Positions 56,533 to 64,000 of a stretch of 64,000 bases of DNA are shown here, in pieces. Made by a program: the position numbers and the translations under genes. Where the stretch lies: positions 62,001 through 126,000 of the forward strand of contig NZ_CP115846.1 in assembly GCF_013318015.2 (NCBI RefSeq), in the 5' to 3' direction. Below the pieces are notes generated by a model. The model saw only the letters and a list, made by a program, of their open reading frames with translations, had not been told where the DNA came from and did no database searches. Numbering within the stretch: position 1 is the stretch's first letter; every line of letters starts with the position of its first letter. This stretch comes from Agrobacterium tumefaciens (lineage in GTDB: Bacteria; Pseudomonadota; Alphaproteobacteria; Rhizobiales; Rhizobiaceae).

Positions 56533-57762
56533 ATGGATGCCAATAGTCGTAATCACCGGTTCCTCGATCCCGGCCCTTTGTCGTCATGGATCGATCGGTT
56601 CGCAGATGAGCTTGCCGCTCAGAGGTATACGCCGCTGACCATTGAAGGCTACACGGCCTCGGCTCGTCATTTCGCAGCTTGGCTTGATAAATCGGGGATC
56701 TCGATGGACGTCATCGATGGTGATGTCGTTCGTCGCTTTGCCGAACATCGCTGTCGATGTGCCGGTGGGCGACAGTGGCTGCGGGTCTCGCCAAAATACT
56801 CTCGCCGTGCCGGGAGGTTCGTTGTTTTCCTGCAAGGGGCAGGTGTCGTATGTCCACCCCCGAAGATCGCGTCGCCATATCCCCTGCTTGACGGCTATCA
56901 GAGCTGGTTGCGCGTCCACCGAGGACTGTCGGAACGAACGATCACCCGTCACCTTCGCGACCTCCATAAGCTCTTGCCGGTGCTCGGCGCGGCGACCCTC
57001 GACTATGATGCCGCCCTGATCCGTAACGTTGTCCGGGAGTGGCGCGAGCGAACCGGGCCAGCTAATCTGAGGACCATAACAAGCGCCTTGCGCAGCTATC
57101 TCCGCTACCTCGCGGGTGCCAGCTTGTGCCGTCCCAACCTCGATCACGCCATTCCCCCGGTCTTGCAGTGGCGCCTTTCATCGTTGCCGCGGTATCTTGC
57201 AGCCACCGAGGTTGAAAGCGTCATTGCATCCTGCGATCAACTCAGCAGAGGCCAACTGCGGGACCGGGCAATCCTGCTTCTATTAGCTCGTCTTGGACTG
57301 CGGGCCGGGGATGTGGCCGGACTCAGGCTCGACGACATCGAATGGACGTCAGGTATGCTGCGCCTAAGTGGCAAAGCGCGCCGGCAAGTTCGGCTGCCAT
57401 TACCGCAGGACGTCGGTGATGCACTTCTCGCATACATCGAGCAGGAACGGCCGCGCGTGCCTCAAGAGGCGGTCTTTCTTACAATGATTGCTCCCTTCCG
57501 GTCATTTTCACAGTCCAGTCATGTCTCCACGATCGTAGCGCTGGCGCTAAAACGTGCGGGCATTTCAGATCCCCCGTCGTCGGGAGCGTGCTTGCTGCGC
57601 CACTCGGCGGCAACCTCGATGCTCCGCGCGGGGGCCACACTCGAAGCTGTTGGCACGGTGCTGCGTCACCGTTCGATCGATATGACCGCACATTACGCTA
57701 AGGTCGATGTCGCGATGCTGGAGCAGGTTGCCCAGCCTTGGCCGGGAGAGCTCCCATGCTGA
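56533..57762 (+). CDS. Tyrosine recombinase, first of RIT trio
   Basis: The 409-residue recombinase starts at ATG 56533 behind GAGGAGAG; an upstream in-frame ATG has no such site. An N-terminal SAM-like domain (TPLTIEGYTASARHFAAWL) and a second core-binding region lead to the catalytic domain with Arg in LLLARLGLRAGDVAGL, the box ACLLRHSAATSML and Tyr in MTAHYAKVD. In the second box, Cys stands where His is usual (H-x-x-R), which may weaken it. Overlaps the next gene by ATG-TGA. Confidence 0.85.
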   Translation: MDANSRNHRFLDPGPLSSWIDRFADELAAQRYTPLTIEGYTASARHFAAWLDKSGISMDVIDGDVVRRFAEHRCRCAGGRQWLRVSPKYSRRAGRFVVFLQGAGVVCPPPKIASPYPLLDGYQSWLRVHRGLSERTITRHLRDLHKLLPVLGAATLDYDAALIRNVVREWRERTGPANLRTITSALRSYLRYLAGASLCRPNLDHAIPPVLQWRLSSLPRYLAATEVESVIASCDQLSRGQLRDRAILLLLARLGLRAGDVAGLRLDDIEWTSGMLRLSGKARRQVRLPLPQDVGDALLAYIEQERPRVPQEAVFLTMIAPFRSFSQSSHVSTIVALALKRAGISDPPSSGACLLRHSAATSMLRAGATLEAVGTVLRHRSIDMTAHYAKVDVAMLEQVAQPWPGELPC

Positions 57763-58670
57763 GTCAGCTCCTCGCCGACCATGCGGCGCTGCATCAAGCC
57801 CTGGGATTCAAGTTTAGGACCCCAGGCATTCTCCTGCGCAACTTCGTCACCTTTGCCGAGCATCGCGGTGAGCATTTTATAACGACAGCAACCGTGCATG
57901 AGTGGGCGCTACAGGCGCCTTCACGCGAACAACGTCGCAACCGCCTATTGGCGGTCCGTCGCTTCGCGCTCTCGCTGCATGCCGAAGATTCGCGCCACGA
58001 AGTTCCCTCCGCTGATCTTTTCGGCCGCGCAACTCGCAATCGCCGCACGCCCTACATTTATAGTCCCGGGGAGATCCGACAGCTGATAGACGACGCTCAG
58101 CGACTTGGCCCTGACGGTTCAATCAGGCCGCTCACCTACGCCACGATGTTCGGGCTGATTGCCGCGACGGGCATGCGTGTTTCGGAGGCGATCGCCATTC
58201 GATTGCCGGATGTGACCGACGATGGGTTGATCATCGCCCAGACCAAGTTCAAGAAGAGCCGGTTGCTGCCGCTCCACCCGACCACCCGACGCGCTTTGGA
58301 CGGATACCTCGCCACTCGCCTGAAGGCAGCAAGTCAGAGCGATGCGCTTTTCATATCGCATCAGGGAACGCCGCTCGCTTATCCGACAGTGATAACGGTC
58401 TTCTTGCAGATTATGCGATCGATCGGGTTGCGAGGGGCTGCAGGATCGCGAGGGCCGCGGATTCACGATCTTCGCCACACGTTCGCCGTCCGCTCTCTCG
58501 AACACTGTGCGCACGATTCCCAGGCGGTCGCGCAGCATATCACCGCACTCAGTACCTATCTGGGGCACGCCCATGTAACCGATACTTACTGGTATCTCCA
58601 GTCAACGCCGGAGCTGATGACGCATATGTCGGCAGCCGGCGAGACATTGCATCGAGGAGTGACGGCATGA
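57756..58670 (+). CDS. Tyrosine recombinase, second of RIT trio
   Basis: The 304-residue protein starts at ATG 57756, inside the end of the first gene. Catalytic boxes are complete: GLIAATGMRVSEAIAI (Arg), HDLRHTFAVRSL (His-x-x-Arg) and LGHAHVTDTYWYLQST (His and nucleophile Tyr). The N-terminal part is short, as in second recombinases of RIT elements. It overlaps the third gene by ATGA. Confidence 0.87.
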   Translation: MLSQLLADHAALHQALGFKFRTPGILLRNFVTFAEHRGEHFITTATVHEWALQAPSREQRRNRLLAVRRFALSLHAEDSRHEVPSADLFGRATRNRRTPYIYSPGEIRQLIDDAQRLGPDGSIRPLTYATMFGLIAATGMRVSEAIAIRLPDVTDDGLIIAQTKFKKSRLLPLHPTTRRALDGYLATRLKAASQSDALFISHQGTPLAYPTVITVFLQIMRSIGLRGAAGSRGPRIHDLRHTFAVRSLEHCAHDSQAVAQHITALSTYLGHAHVTDTYWYLQSTPELMTHMSAAGETLHRGVTA

Positions 58671-59554
58671 CCCAACTTGCCCAGCACCTCACCGCCTTCC
58701 TGCGCGAACATCTTCCCCGGGAACGACGTGCAAGCGTTCACACTTGCGATGCCTATGCCTATAGCTTCCAGCTGCTGGTGACGTTTGCCGCGCGACGATT
58801 GAGCAAGCGACCGTGTCTGCTGCAGATCGAAGATTTCGACGTACCGATGATCCTCACCTTTCTCGAACACATCGAAGAAACGCGTGGCAACAAGGCCCGT
58901 TCGCGCAACGCCAGGCTGGCGGCCGTGAAGTCCTTCTTCCGCTATCTCGAGCATCGCGTACCCGCAGTGCTGGATCAGGCCTTTAGGGTGCACGCTATTC
59001 CGATGAAGAAGATTGACGAGGCGCTCGTGGCTTCGCTTTCGCGTGCCGAAGTGCAAGCGCTGCTTAGTGCACCGGATCGGCGGTCATTATCAGGCATTCG
59101 GGATCGAGCCATGCTGCATCTGGCTTTCGCCGGCGGGCTGCGCGTTTCCGAACTCGTTGGACTCACCCTCGACCAGTTCGACGGACGGTCACCCGCTAGC
59201 ATCCATATCATCGGCAAAGGACGTCGAGAGCGCGTGCTACCGCTCTGGCATGAGACTGCAGCCGCGATCCGCGCCTGGATCGCGGTCAGACCCAAGAATG
59301 GCGACACGGCGCTCTTCCTGAACAACGCTGGTAGGATGATGACCCGCTCCGGTTTCGAATACATCCTCGAAAAGCACGCCACCGCCGCCGTCAGCGTCGC
59401 GCCCACGTTGGCGACGAAGTCGATATCGCCACATGTCCTGCGCCATAGCTGCGCAATGCACATGCTTCAGGCGACGCGCGACATTCGCAAAGTAGCGCTG
59501 TGGCTGGGTCACGCCACTCTCCAGAGCACGGAGATCTACCTGCGAGCTGACCCG
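58667..59554 (+). pseudogene. Tyrosine recombinase, third of RIT trio, interrupted by IS21
   Basis: The first 296 codons are intact and contain all catalytic boxes: AFAGGLRVSELVGL, HVLRHSCAMHML and LGHATLQSTEIYLRADP. The gene then runs into the IS21 element, which replaces the natural end by a short alternative tail that stops at 59614. The natural end lies at 62188-62289. Joined, the protein is 329 residues. Because the active-site Tyr precedes the insertion, the truncated form might still fold. Confidence 0.85.
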
Positions 59555-59660
59555 TGCGTATTTCGGGAGAACGGGACAGTCGTTTCAGTAAATCGCGGAC
59601 AGTGGTTTCACTAATTCCGGGACAGCATGATGTGGTCGATTTTCGCCTGCCTGGTTGAAG

Positions 59661-60437
59661 TCATGAGAGATTGATTTCTCCGTTTTCAGCGCCGGTCAAG
59701 TGGGATGGTGTTTTTTGCCGTCGCATGCTGTCGCCTTCAAGGGCAATGCGGTGCGCATTGTGGATGATCCGATCGAGGATTGCGTCTGCTATTGTCGGTT
59801 CTCCTATCATGTCGTGCCACTGGGCGACGGGAAGCTGCGCGGTGATGAGCGTCGATTTCCGGCGATAGCGTTCCTCGAAGATTTCCAACAAGTCGAGGCG
59901 CTGTTGATCGGTGAGCGTGTGCGTTCCCCAGTCGTCGAGGATCAGCAACGGGACGCGGGCGAGTTTATCGACCAGCCGTGGAAAGCGACCGTCGAGCCTG
60001 GCAAGGCTAAGGTCTTCGAACAGACGCGGCATGCGCAGATACAGGATGGAATGATCGAGCCGGGCAGCTTGGCGACCGAAGGCGCAGGCAAGCCAGGTTT
60101 TTCCCGTGCCGGTCTGGCCTGTGATGATCATATTCTCATGCGCCTTCAGCCATGCCCCTTGCGCAAGCGACAAAGTGTTGCGGCGGTCGAGACCACGATG
60201 AGCGGCAAAGTCGATGTTCTCGATGCAGGCATCGGGAAAGCGGAGCTTTGAAGCTGCAAGCCGGTTGGTCAGGCGCTTGTCGGATCGCAGAGCCGTTTCC
60301 CGATCAAGCATCAGGCCAAGCCACTCGTCACGGCTGAGATCGCTGCTGTTGTTCTGAGCGGCAAGTTCGCGATAGGCCGTTGCCATTCCGGCAAGGCCAA
60401 GGGCCTGCATCTGTTCAAGAGTTGGATGTGTCAGCAT
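59661..60437 (-). CDS. istB: IS21 transposition helper ATPase IstB
   Basis: The 258-residue AAA+ ATPase starts [15 protein letters not shown] at ATG 60437 behind GGAAAAGGAAAG; a GTG 21 bp upstream overlaps the istA stop and is less likely. Walker A is [15 protein letters not shown], Walker [11 protein letters not shown], and the C-terminal segment [17 protein letters not shown] matches the family. It is related to DnaC and assists IstA in target capture. Confidence 0.9.
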   Translation of the reverse strand: MLTHPTLEQMQALGLAGMATAYRELAAQNNSSDLSRDEWLGLMLDRETALRSDKRLTNRLAASKLRFPDACIENIDFAAHRGLDRRNTLSLAQGAWLKAHENMIITGQTGTGKTWLACAFGRQAARLDHSILYLRMPRLFEDLSLARLDGRFPRLVDKLARVPLLILDDWGTHTLTDQQRLDLLEIFEERYRRKSTLITAQLPVAQWHDMIGEPTIADAILDRIIHNAHRIALEGDSMRRQKTPSHLTGAENGEINLS

Positions 60438-60454
60438 GGGTCTTTCCTTTTCCT

Positions 60455-62008
60455 TCACTGGTAATAGGAGCCACCGCGGATGTTGGTGTGCGGCGGGGTG
60501 GGTTTTGCCGAATCGATCTGGGGTTTGGTCCGATCGAGACCGGATTTGAGAATGGCGGCGACAGAGGAATAGGTGATGGAGTTTATGACCAGCGCCCGCT
60601 CACAAGCCGCTTCCAGGCGATCCGTCTCATAACGGCGGGCAAGGGACAGAATGCCGAAAGCCGAGCGATATCCCTGTTCGGGATGAGGACGATCGCGCAT
60701 CACCCGCTCGACCAGAATGGCAGTGTTCACCCCGATCCTTGCGGCTTGGTTCAAAAGTGATGCCGGCGTCGTGTTGGCATAACGCTGGTGGGATTTGGGC
60801 ATGTGCTCGTTGATTGTGACATGCCCGGATCGCTGAGAACGCCTGATATGGCTGGCAATCCGCTTGTGATCGAGGAATATCTCGACCACCCGATGGGTAA
60901 GACGCACATCAACTTGTCGGCCGATCAAGCGATGCGGCACAGAGTAGAATGTCTTGTCGACTTCGACGTGGTAATCGGGATGGACCTTTGCCGATTTCCA
61001 TTCCGCATAGTCGAATGGCGTCGCTGGCAGCGGCGCAAGCGCCTTTCTCTCCACCTCCTCGAACAGATCTCGGCGCGACTTGCCGATATGGCGCATCGGG
61101 CGGTTGTTCAAGTCGTCAAGCAGAACCGAGATCGCGGCGTTTAGATCAGACACGCTGAAGAAGCGCCGGTTTCTGAGGCGAGCCAGTATCCAACGCTCGA
61201 CGATCAGCACGGCGCCTTCGACCTTGGCTTTGTCACGCGGCTTGCGGCTTCTGGTCGGCAGGATGGTCGTATCATAATGTTCGGCCATGGCAGCGAAGGT
61301 GGCGTTGAGCGTGGGCTCGAACCACAGAGCCTTGGCAACGCCTGCCTTCAGATTGTCGCACACGATCGCCTTCGGGACGCCGCCGAAGAAGCTCAGTGCG
61401 CGTTCCTGACCCTCGATCCAGTCCGGCAGTTTCTGGCTGAAGCTGGCATAAGCGAATGTCAGTGACGAGGCGGGAAGCATCGCCACGAAGATTTGCGCAG
61501 AGTGGATGACGCCGGTCGAAGGGTCGGTGATGGGGATGGTGTGGCCGGCGTAATCCGTCTGCATCACCGCGCCCGCCTCATGGCGGTTGCGGAAGGTTGC
61601 GTGAGCGCGGCGTTCGAAGGCGGCAAAACGGTCGCAGAACCATGTGTAGCCGTAGCCGTCGGGATGGCTCGCCCTGTATTCCTGCCACAGCAGCGTCAGC
61701 GTCACACCCTTGCGCTTCAGCTCGGCAGAAACGGACCGCCAATCCGGCTCGACCAGGTCTTGTGGCGGTCGACCAACCCGCCGGAAGAGATGTCGCTCCA
61801 GCGCGGCATCGTCATCGAGACCCGCAGGTAACGGCCAGACCGAAAGGCCGGTCTCCTTCGCTCGCAGCAGATACGTCGCCACAGAGGTTTTGCTGATCTT
61901 CAGGCGTTCCGAAACGGCGCGAACCGAAAGGCCCTGTTCATGCGTCAGCCGCAGTATCGATCGAATGTCTTTCACTGTCGTTCGTCTCGCTTGCTTCCGT
62001 CTTGGCAT
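60455..62008 (-). CDS. istA: IS21 transposase IstA
   Basis: The 517-residue transposase starts [16 protein letters not shown] at ATG 62008 (an in-frame start 30 bp upstream also exists). A helix-turn-helix ([21 protein letters not shown]) precedes the DDE domain: Asp in [13 protein letters not shown], Asp in [11 protein letters not shown] and Glu in [14 protein letters not shown]. The C-terminal beta-domain follows. Full length, overlapping the extended istB frame by four bases. Confidence 0.9.
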   Translation of the reverse strand: MPRRKQARRTTVKDIRSILRLTHEQGLSVRAVSERLKISKTSVATYLLRAKETGLSVWPLPAGLDDDAALERHLFRRVGRPPQDLVEPDWRSVSAELKRKGVTLTLLWQEYRASHPDGYGYTWFCDRFAAFERRAHATFRNRHEAGAVMQTDYAGHTIPITDPSTGVIHSAQIFVAMLPASSLTFAYASFSQKLPDWIEGQERALSFFGGVPKAIVCDNLKAGVAKALWFEPTLNATFAAMAEHYDTTILPTRSRKPRDKAKVEGAVLIVERWILARLRNRRFFSVSDLNAAISVLLDDLNNRPMRHIGKSRRDLFEEVERKALAPLPATPFDYAEWKSAKVHPDYHVEVDKTFYSVPHRLIGRQVDVRLTHRVVEIFLDHKRIASHIRRSQRSGHVTINEHMPKSHQRYANTTPASLLNQAARIGVNTAILVERVMRDRPHPEQGYRSAFGILSLARRYETDRLEAACERALVINSITYSSVAAILKSGLDRTKPQIDSAKPTPPHTNIRGGSYYQ

Positions 62009-62187
62009 GGCCCCTCTCAACCGATGATGAGGAGGCAATCTGCCAGAACGGCGCTTGCGAAAATCGACCTAAATCTGCATCCGAGACTGTCTCGGAATTA
62101 GCGGAATCGCTGTCCCGTATTTACTGAAATCGCTGTCCGCGAATTACCGGAAGCGCTGTCCCGAGATTAGTGAAACACGCAGACCCG

Positions 62188-62289
62188 ACCGAAAAACTCG
62201 AGATGCTCAACGCTTTGGTGCCACTCGGCATCAAGCCAGGCAAATTCCGCCCGCCGGATAAACTGATCGCGATGCTTGCCACGCGATAG
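62188..62289 (+). pseudogene. 3' end of the third RIT recombinase gene, separated by IS21
   Basis: With the duplicated GACCCG restored, the frame continues DP-TEKLEMLNALVPLGIKPGKF and PPDKLIAMLATR to TAG 62287, a normal ending for third RIT recombinases. The reading frame is preserved exactly across the IS21 insertion (296 codons before, 33 after). Confidence 0.85.
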
Positions 62290-62344
62290 CGCATAGTTAT
62301 GTGGAGCCGATGGATGTCAAGAAGTCGCCCAAGGCGTCCATCGA

Positions 62345-62382
62345 CGTCATCGACTCCGCATAATTATCATCGCCGCATAATT
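62345..62382 (-). repeat. Right inverted terminus of the RIT element
   Basis: Inverted copy of 56385-56422 (37 of 38 bases). It abuts, without spacer, the end of codon 20 of the minus-strand tnpB at 62383-62442. Confidence 0.85.
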
Positions 62383-62442
62383 GCGCATGTCCGTATAGCC
62401 CGTGGCCAGCCAGACCTTCACACCACTCGGAACCGGGATCAT
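62383..62442 (-). pseudogene. tnpB: First 20 codons of IS66-family tnpB (right copy), cut by the RIT element
   Basis: The sequence MIPVPSGVKVWLATGYTDMR is the classic IS66 TnpB start; it ends after codon 20 at the RIT terminus. It differs clearly from the left copy (MIFPSNRVRIMVASKPVDFR), so the two flanks come from different IS66 elements, in opposite orientation. Confidence 0.85.
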
Positions 62443-62846
62443 CGCAGACCCAATACGCAATCGAGAATCCGGCCAAGCGCGTCCGTGTCGATGTCGCTTT
62501 CCACGCGGACACGCCGACCCCGACCTAGTTCGATTGTTACATCACTGCGCTTCCGACGAGGAAGGAATTTGGTGGGTGGTTCCGGCTGAGCGGGGGAGAC
62601 TGTCGAAGCGGCCTCGGACACGATTACCGGCACCAAAGCCGCAGTGTCAGATCTTGGCTCCTCGATCCGACAAAGCTCTTTGCGCCAACGGAACAACTGG
62701 CTGACATGGATGCCGGCCGCGCGGGCAATCTCGGAGATGACCGCGTCTGGCTCAAAGCACGCAGCGACGAGCCGCTCTTTATCTTCGCGTGACCAACGCC
62801 GACGGCGCTCCACAGACGTGATCACCTCAATTGGATGCTTCGCCAT
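62439..62846 (-). CDS. tnpA: IS66-family accessory protein TnpA
   Basis: The 135-residue protein starts MAKHPIEVITSVERRRRWSR at ATG 62846. Its helix-turn-helix (DAVISEIARAAGIHVSQLFRWRKEL) and the conserved end VTIELGRGRRVRVESDID are typical of IS66 TnpA (OrfA). The stop overlaps the tnpB start. The frame is intact although the element is not. Confidence 0.85.
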   Translation of the reverse strand: MAKHPIEVITSVERRRRWSREDKERLVAACFEPDAVISEIARAAGIHVSQLFRWRKELCRIEEPRSDTAALVPVIVSEAASTVSPAQPEPPTKFLPRRKRSDVTIELGRGRRVRVESDIDTDALGRILDCVLGLR

Positions 62847-62924
62847 ATGACTACTCCTAGTGTTACCACTAGGACTGGCAGTCAGCAGGCCGTCATCGCA
62901 AGACGGCCTTCACCGTGGGCTTAC

Positions 62925-63501
62925 ATTCCAGGTAGGCGTGGCTGAAGTCGATCAGGGCTACGACATCCGGATGATTGACGGCTTTCACCGTTGCGGCAAC
63001 TTCGGCCGGAGTCTGACGATACTGGCCCGGCTCCGTTGTGAAAATATTCTCAAAGGCGATGCGAATACCGTACGCTTTGGCATGCTCGCCCGATTCGAGC
63101 AGCGCTTCGCATTGACGCTCGTCAGCGCCGGCGCGTTGAGCGATCTGATCGGCGCGCAGAAAGCCCGCGTGCTGGACGAGAACGCGGGCGTCGATGCTGT
63201 CGCAAATCTCGACCCGTGCCTTTGCAGCATCGACCTGGTGCCGGCGCGTTGCCGGGTCCATGAAGTTCGAGGACACGAGGCCGTGCACGGTATAGCGGAA
63301 GGAAAACGTCTCAAGAAGGGTTCTGAGCCGATCGGCACGCTCTTTGACGATGCGGCCACCTGCGATCAGATCGAGGCTGGAAAGGGCGAGTTCGACCGTG
63401 TCGACGCCGATTGCCTCAAGGCGGCGCAGCTCTCTCTCGAGGCTGTCAAGCTCGCCGTCCGTCGATGCCGTATTGAAGCCCGTTGCGATAATATTGTTCA
63501 T
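62925..63501 (-). pseudogene. Sugar phosphate isomerase/epimerase-like TIM barrel, 3' end removed by IS66
   Basis: From ATG 63501 (MNNIIATGFNTASTDGELDS) the frame encodes a xylose-isomerase-like TIM-barrel protein. Metal-ligand motifs typical of the family are visible: VELALSS, VHGLVSSNF, VLVQHAGFL, IAFENIFTT and LIDFSHAYLEC. After about 192 residues it passes into the IS66 end and stops 31 bp later, so some 80 C-terminal residues are missing. Substrate unknown. The NUDIX relic lies 24 bp upstream on the same strand. Confidence 0.75.
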
Positions 63502-63524
63502 AATGATTTCCAGTTCTGAGGCGC

Positions 63525-64000
63525 TTAATCCGCTTTGGAGGCGACGGCGGCGGCCCGTTGGATTTCTCGTTCTTCGAGCCTCGCAAAGAGGCCGCGTAGC
63601 TCCGGCTCGCCGACCGCCGATGCCGCCAGACGGGGACTGAACCATTGAAGCTCGCGTTGATGGCGTTCCGGAAAGTCGTCTTCCATCCGCTGGACATCGA
63701 GAAGATGGACCTGGACCATTGCCGGAATGAACTCGCCGTCACCAAGCCTCTTCACGTAGGTGTAATGACCCCAAGCCTTTTTTCGGACGCGTCCCCGGAC
63801 ACCAGCCTCCTCCCAGGCTTCCTGGCTTGCGACCTCATGCGGCTTCTTTTTCGCCATTGGCCAACCTTTGGGTATACCCAGCGCCCGGTACCCCGGCTGG
63901 TAATAAGGAGAACCTCGATTGGGCCTGAACTGTCATCGGTTCGCCGATAGCAAATAGCGGCGTACTGGGTCCTGATTTCGCCGGTCCAGAGCTTGTCAGC
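63525..64000 (-). pseudogene. Frameshifted NUDIX hydrolase gene at window edge
   Basis: Read leftward from the right edge: TQYAAICYRRTDDSSGPIEV, LLITSRGTGRWV, then a 1-nt loss near 63885, then IPKGWPMAKKKPHEVASQEA, WEEAGVRGRVRKKAWGHYTY and LQWFSP. The nudix box is complete but in a different register from the N-terminal part. It is homologous to the intact NUDIX gene at 9273-9731. The true N-terminus lies at or just beyond the edge. If the frameshift is a sequencing error the gene would be normal. Confidence 0.7.

Larger units (their letters stand above)
59555..62181 (-). mobile_element. Complete IS21-family insertion sequence
   Basis: The element is 2627 bp. Ends begin TGCGTATTTC (left) and, inverted, TGCGTGTTTC (right), followed by several CGGGACAG-type repeats as usual in IS21 termini. 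The host sequence GACCCG occurs on both sides (59549-59554 and 62182-62187), a 6-bp target duplication. It encodes istA and istB in tandem on the minus strand, both intact. Confidence 0.88.
56385..62382. mobile_element. RIT (recombinase-in-trio) element with nested IS21
   Basis: Three adjacent tyrosine recombinase genes on the plus strand are enclosed by inverted 38-bp termini (56385-56422 and 62345-62382, 37 of 38 identical). This is the layout of RIT elements, whose three recombinases presumably act together; their mechanism is not settled. An IS21-family insertion (59555-62181) splits the third gene, so the present copy is probably immobile without help. Without the IS the element would be about 3.4 kb. 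Confidence 0.85.
62383..62924 (-). mobile_element. IS66-family element remnant (right copy)
   Basis: The outer end begins GTAAGCCCACGG and continues TGAAGGCCGTCTTGCG on the minus strand from 62924, fitting the GTAAGCG...GAAGGCC-type ends of IS66 elements. It contains an intact tnpA and 20 codons of tnpB; the rest, including tnpC, is missing beyond the RIT terminus. The insertion truncated the isomerase gene to the right. Confidence 0.75.

Noticed and set aside
62860..63519. 219-codon plus-strand frame near the right edge
   Set aside because: Antisense to the isomerase gene, which has clear TIM-barrel motifs.

Overview
The window is part of an Agrobacterium tumour-inducing (Ti) plasmid. It carries, in order, an agrocinopine (opine) catabolic operon, a nearly complete virulence (vir) regulon of nopaline type, and a block of mobile elements. 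The nopaline-type call rests on four things seen in the sequence: a tzs cytokinin gene next to virA, a 447-residue VirD2 with the characteristic bipartite nuclear signal, a long virD3 reading frame between virD2 and virD4, and virE1-E2-E3 instead of GALLS. No replication genes, T-DNA, full T-DNA borders, tRNA, rRNA or CRISPR array were seen.

Region 1 (1-11.4 kb): accR and accABCDEFG encode a DeoR-type repressor, an Opp-like ABC importer, a glycerophosphodiester phosphodiesterase-like enzyme and an inositol-monophosphatase-like enzyme. Together they should import an agrocinopine, cleave its sugar phosphodiester and dephosphorylate the product. Three further genes follow closely (NUDIX, DUF4432 epimerase-like, P-loop kinase-like). 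Divergent from accR are a small Cys-rich protein and a Na/phosphate cotransporter that runs off the left edge. Region 2 (11.4-13.4 kb) is scar tissue: a decayed three-recombinase (RIT) element joined to a truncated IS21 istA gene.

Region 3 (13.7-55.6 kb) is the vir regulon: P450 genes virH1 and virH2, two different F-box effectors of the VirF type, virK, an exported chorismate-lyase-like protein, tzs, the sensor virA, virB1-B11 (type IV secretion system and T-pilus), the response regulator virG, virC2-virC1 (minus strand), virD1-D5 and virE1-E3. VirA/VirG sense plant phenolics. VirD1/VirD2/VirC process and pilot the T-strand, VirD4 couples substrates to the VirB channel, and VirD2, VirD5, VirE2, VirE3 and the VirF proteins act in the plant cell. 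Sequences matching the VirG-binding vir box lie upstream of virF1, virF2, tzs, virA, virB1 and virC/virD, plus one with no clear gene behind it. Relics inside the region are a four-lesion hipBA toxin-antitoxin locus and a decayed virE3-like effector gene upstream of virE1.

Region 4 (55.9-64 kb) is a nested mobile-element block. A complete RIT element with 38-bp inverted termini lies between the first 20 codons of two different, oppositely oriented IS66-family tnpB genes. Its third recombinase gene is split by an intact IS21-family element (2627 bp, 6-bp target duplication). Beyond the right IS66 remnant are an isomerase/epimerase gene truncated by the IS66 end and a frameshifted NUDIX gene at the window edge.
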